From assembly GCA_009602725.1 (NCBI GenBank), contig WELB01000003.1, positions 886,702-917,328 of the forward strand: a stretch of DNA of 30,627 bases. The letters are read 5' to 3'. The position numbers and the translations under genes were made by a program. This DNA is from Spirogloea muscicola (taxonomy: Eukaryota; Streptophyta; Zygnematophyceae; Spirogloeales; Spirogloeaceae). Positions 26,991 to 30,627 of the stretch are shown one piece after another (position 1 is the first letter of the stretch; each line of letters opens with the position of its first letter). A model generated the notes under the pieces. It made no database searches and was not told the DNA's origin. It worked only from the letters and a program-made list of their open reading frames with translations.

Positions 26991-29900
26991 CTAATGCTGG
27001 CAGTACGTATTGTATCCCTGGCCACCAAAAAGGACGACTGCACCTTGACCGCCATCCGAGTCGTCATAATAGCCGTCGATATTGTAGTAGTACGGGTTAT
27101 CAGTATAACCATTGAGATCTAATCCGACACTCACAGCCTCGGTGTATCTGTTGACATATCCGATGTTGGAGATAAAAGCAGCCACATTAGAGACTGGATA
27201 TTGACCATTGCCCATGTCTGTCTGGGTGTGCCGACCGAAGGGGTGGGTATCAAGGACCTCGCCACCAAATTGGGCAAAATTTGCATAGAAGTTGAGGGCA
27301 GGAAGAAGGCTACGCGGCCAGTAGCCCACCGGTGACTTTCCAATGTATAACCACCAATTGCCTGTCTTGGCATCCTGCAGCGTGGGGACACCCACGTTTC
27401 AGGAGGTCGTGGAAAACAACGATACAGGCAATTTACAAGGCCAACAAGGGCACAATGTCAGGAGGTTGTTGGAGAAGAACGACGCATGCAATTGCAAGGT
27501 CAACAATGAGTTCATGATCTGTGTCCAAAATGCACCACTGCTAGACTGAGAAGTAATCCTCGACAAATCAGGGCCAGAGGCATGCATGTACTGACCAATG
27601 AAAAGCCCTCAATACAGCTGGGAAGATCTTGCAAAGTGACTCACCCTAACGATACTCAGAAAGAGTACGGATTGTGTGTCAGAGCCGGCTGTGGAGATGG
27701 GGCCGACTCTTCCCCCAAGATGTATTTTACTGCTCGTCTGAACAAAGCCTTTGCAGTCTAGATTGTAGCAGCCTGTCTTCCTGTAGTTATCCCTCTGCAA
27801 GAGGCAGTTCAGTAAAGCAAGGAGGTCAATGGAGCTAATGTGGCTGTGACAAGGTCAGCCATGGCGTGAACCGTAAGCCACGGGCTTCACACCCGAAGCA
27901 TGAAGTACGTACTGTCCAGTAGATGTAGAGATGTGGTTGCTTGTCACCATACGTCTTGGGAGACACCTGAGGAGCCAAACAGGACCTGGTTGTAGCCGAT
28001 TATGAGGCTCTTGTTGAATGCTCACTAGGTGAATGCTTGGACGACAAGGCGCATGGTAGACATCAGTAACAAGACATTCGACTACGTACCATGTGCACAG
28101 TGTGCACCCCCAGGGGTACCCTGTGGAAGTCAAAGCACTTACAATAAGCAGCCGTAGCAAGCAGCTTGTTGTTTCTATAGAGGTGTGGTCGAGCAAGAGG
28201 TCAGAAACTATACCTCCCAGCCGGCCTGAATGACTGTCAGATCCCCGCGTGATGCGCTTCCTGAGAGGAGCCACATTTGGCTGGAACTGAATTCACTGGG
28301 GCTTTGCACATACGGAGCATAAATATTGAAACCTGCCGTGGCCCCATAGATGCGAGTAGGACCATATGTGCCAACAGCAAACTGCAGCCCAGCATTAAAC
28401 AGCTGGTCAGTTTTTCACTTACTCCTGATCACATTAAGGCACTGCTTCAGTGATGCTTGCATGTGAGAAGCTCAAGTGAGCCAGTGCTACTGTGAATCAA
28501 GAAGCGTCCATGTTTGTGGAGTTTCTCAGGGAAGGTAAGTCAATCGCAAGCTTACCTCCGCAACAGTGCCTGAGCTGCTGGCTGCTGACCGGTGCATGAT
28601 AGCACTGGAAACCCAGTTGGGTCAGTCGTATTCTTGGCAGCGGCTGGCTTCTCAGCGCCCTCTGGTACAGTATCAAAAAGCCCACTCCTAACCCCAGTGG
28701 GATATCTGGCCATGTATGCTGCCACGGAACCGGCAGCAAGGACTGCCTTGGCTGCCACCATGAAATAAACAGCAGTGGAGCTGACCACCACACTCAGAAT
28801 TGAGACTGCAGTCTGTCAGGGCGTTCTTTCAGCAATGTGCGAGTCCTGGAGACCTCTATCAGACATGACAATGCCAGTTGAATAGAAACACATCTCTATA
28901 GCTTAGCGGAGCTGTAGAAACGGCACAAAGATCGATGAGGGCCTGAGGTGCTCACCTCCATGGCGCAACACAGGGATTGTTCCTTTGGGGCACGCTTCCT
29001 TCTTGCTTGGTGGCAAGGAATTTGGCCCCAGTGTTATATTGAGTAGCTTGGATGGCTTCATCTGAAGCCATTTGAATAAACGGGTGTTAATTTCTGACGC
29101 AGCCAAGGCAATTTCGGATGCTGTGCACCTCCTCACGCTTCTACGTGGATATCTTCAATTGAGGACTTCTGAGATGCACATCCTAATCAGCATACTCTGC
29201 TAACGTGCCTCAAACCAGGTCTTATAGCAGACTGACCAGCCGAGCATCATCACAATGCTTTGCCCTTTCTTTGGCTTCAGGTATCTACACTTCCCAGATG
29301 GTGAGCAGCAGAGAGAGATTAGCAAGGAAGGCCTGGCAAGCAGTGACACAGGCTTGTAAGAGGCCCACCTGGACCTTGTGGTTCTTCATACTAGGATGTC
29401 GCAGGGAGTACTGCTGTGTTATGTTCACGCAGTCATATATGTCATTCTCACCCTCTCCCTGCCATCATAGAAGCTGATGCTGGGTGTCAGGTATATCAGT
29501 GAGTGACTGACAAGTCTAAGCAGGGCAAGCATCTGTATAGCACAAAAGCAGGTGCTTGATTACCTTCAGCGTAGTTACAACTGATGCACTGCGCTCGGCC
29601 AAGTAGGCATCGATCTCCTTCAGGTCCTGACCTGCAACTGAGACCTCTACCTTTCGTGGGCAGTCTGGCAAGGTGCACATCTTGCAGTATGTGACCAGCT
29701 TTCTTAGCAAGAAGATGCTTTTGTACTGACAGTCTTATCATGACTCCAGTTCACCCAGTTTGCTGAACCCTTGGCTTCAAGCAGCGTGGCTGAGCTGGTT
29801 TGTAAAGTTACACACATTGCAAGTAAACTCTCAAACCTCCACATGTTCACAACCATTTGCTATACATAGACTCGTGTTTAGCTTCCCGGCTCAAGCTTCT

Positions 29901-30045
29901 CTGGACATCAACGTGCTCATAGCAGCTAGCAAGGGAGGTTGGTTGAAATTTGCCCTCTCTTCAGCGGCAGCTTACCTGTTGTCAAGCTGGCGGCGCCCAG
30001 GAAGCAGCAGAGCAACAGGAGACGGTGCATCGCCGCGCTTGCCAT
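26991..30045 (-). CDS. Neprosin-domain secreted protein, nine-exon model
   Basis: Belongs to the neprosin (DUF239) family, whose characterised members are secreted glutamic endopeptidases that cleave after proline. Minus-strand exons: 30045-29976 (signal peptide, MASAAMHRLLLLCCFLGAAS), 29631-29564 (DLKEIDAYLAERSASVV, activation-peptide start), 29458-29369 (DIYDCVNITQQ, HPSMKNHKVQ), 29061-28956 (MKPSKLL, EACPKGTIPVLRHG), 28751-about 28556 (AGSVAAYMARYPTGV), 28402 or 28381-28214 (FAVGTYGP, YGATAGFNIYAPYV, SSSQMWLLSG, VIQAGWE), 27966-27913 (VSPKTYGDKQPHLYIYWT), 27794-27645 (TGCYNLDCKGFVQT), 27374-26991 (KTGNWWLYIG, VGYWPRSLL, FGGEV, VVLFGGQGYNTYC, TAG). Introns are GT-AG, 105-344 bp where defined, mostly phase 0. 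The product is about 430 residues, usual for the family. One junction (28403-28556) does not keep frame in my model. The start is chosen because the signal peptide and its phase-1 donor fit exon 2 exactly. No neighbouring gene suggests its partner. Confidence 0.9.
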
Positions 30046-30530
30046 CACAAAGCCTCAGGCCTGTCTTCCACAAGCCAGACGCCGTCCAACGGATGGCCTT
30101 CGACGAGGACAATGGCCAGCCTAGAGGCTGTGGGGTGGGAGGAAGTGGCCTGGCCGGCGTACGTCTCTCCTTCGACAAGTGCGGCCGTCAGTAGCAGACC
30201 ACGGCCTGGAAGGCCGGCGGAAGTGGGCAGCAGGAGGGTCTTCAGCAAGGGCCGGAGGGAGGCTTATCAGTGCGTAAGAGGCATGGGGCGGACGGCAGGA
30301 GGGAGGAAGAGTCGGGCCGGGAGGATTTGTGGAAAAGGAGAGGAAGAGAGTGGGAAAGAACCTGGACGGCCTGCTCTGGGCTATGATGAAAGTGGTTTCC
30401 AAAAGGGGGCGATATCTGTGAAAAGCCAGCTCAAAGAAGACAAGACGAGGTCCGAAACGAGAGGGGGAGGCGGAGAGGGAGGGAGGGGGGAGACGAGCGA
30501 AGAAAAGGGGGGGGGGGAGAGTGTGAGTGT
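30046..30530. promoter_or_regulatory. 5' flank of the neprosin gene
   Basis: Upstream (minus sense) of the start codon. I see no clear TATA box. In minus sense the stretch becomes pyrimidine-rich (C/T) towards 30440-30530, a feature often found near plant promoters; function here is inferred only. Confidence 0.35.
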
Positions 30531-30554
30531 GTGAGAGAGCGAGCGAGAGAGAGA

Positions 30555-30627
<73 letters not shown>
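30531..30627. repeat. (GA)n microsatellite at window end
   Basis: A nearly pure GA tract runs to the last base. It is about 490 bp upstream of the neprosin start codon and reads as (TC)n in the sense of that gene. Confidence 0.95.

Noticed and set aside
27855-28274. 139-codon minus-strand frame
   Set aside because: It spans the intron and exon borders of the neprosin gene in a wrong frame; the true exon inside is 27966-27913.
28382-28422. 41-nt GTAAGT...CTGCAG stretch as an intron
   Set aside because: It has good ends and a CTGAC branch-like motif, but is too short for usual splicing, and the sequence before it has an in-frame stop in the needed phase.

Overview
The window is nuclear DNA of a eukaryote, most likely of the green lineage. 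The strongest evidence is a multi-exon neprosin-domain gene with GT-AG introns at 26991-30045 (minus strand). Neprosin-domain proteins are mainly a plant family. A streptophyte alga or early land plant fits the repeat load, but I cannot name the species. Two gene models hold up. One is the neprosin-type secreted protein with a signal peptide. The other is a small secreted-looking cysteine-rich protein (9678-10581, minus, 5' end open) whose last exon and 3' flank are duplicated as a decayed copy at about 11705-13205.

Nearly everything else is layered mobile DNA. Non-LTR retrotransposons dominate. Their protein C-terminus has a CCHC zinc knuckle, then a restriction-like-endonuclease (RLE) core, and ends in a recurring '(L/Y)SDL..LTRGY-stop' motif. 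Three 3'-end types occur. F1 ends in a short GGGCTGGC...CAGCCC hairpin followed by ATGGGCGAGCACTTCTTTC. F2 ends in a TGAATTG...CAATTCA hairpin followed by a GCGCGCC/(CT)n tail. F3 is two longer copies (about 5520-6640 and 20345-21838) with another 3' UTR. About 17 F1 hairpins and 6 F2 ends lie in the window, many joined head-to-tail as 5'-truncated stubs.

Layout: 1-2250 F1 tail, a duplicated block (B') and segment A; 2250-3530 unassigned; 3590-3755 microsatellites with an N; 4020-4700 F1 tails in both orientations; 5025-5100 GC-rich tandem repeat; 5393-6860 F2 hairpin and F3 copy 1; 6813-8518 CT/GT minisatellite and CA array; 8515-13205 cysteine-rich gene and its duplicated 3' part; 13206-15740 arrays of F1 and F2 tails; 15715-18064 an F1 coding copy split by a solo-LTR-like element that itself carries a poly(A) block and a MITE; 18110-20340 F1 tails and segment A' with an F2 insertion; 20345-21940 F3 copy 2; 21955-22730 block B with F1 insertions; 22700-24745 an F1 tail split by a second, inverted LTR-like copy; 24745-26990 mostly unassigned with one F2 copy; 26991-30045 neprosin gene; then its 5' flank, ending in a (GA)n tract.

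The main novelty is that the hairpin ends have moved alone. A 68-bp F1 and a 55-bp F2 insertion, each little more than the 3' hairpin plus tail, are flanked by 6- and 7-bp target-site duplications, and paralogous empty sites lie in the same window. With the LTR-like element (4-bp duplications, both insertion sites reconstructable) and the MITE (empty site in the other LTR copy), the order of events can be read from this sequence alone.
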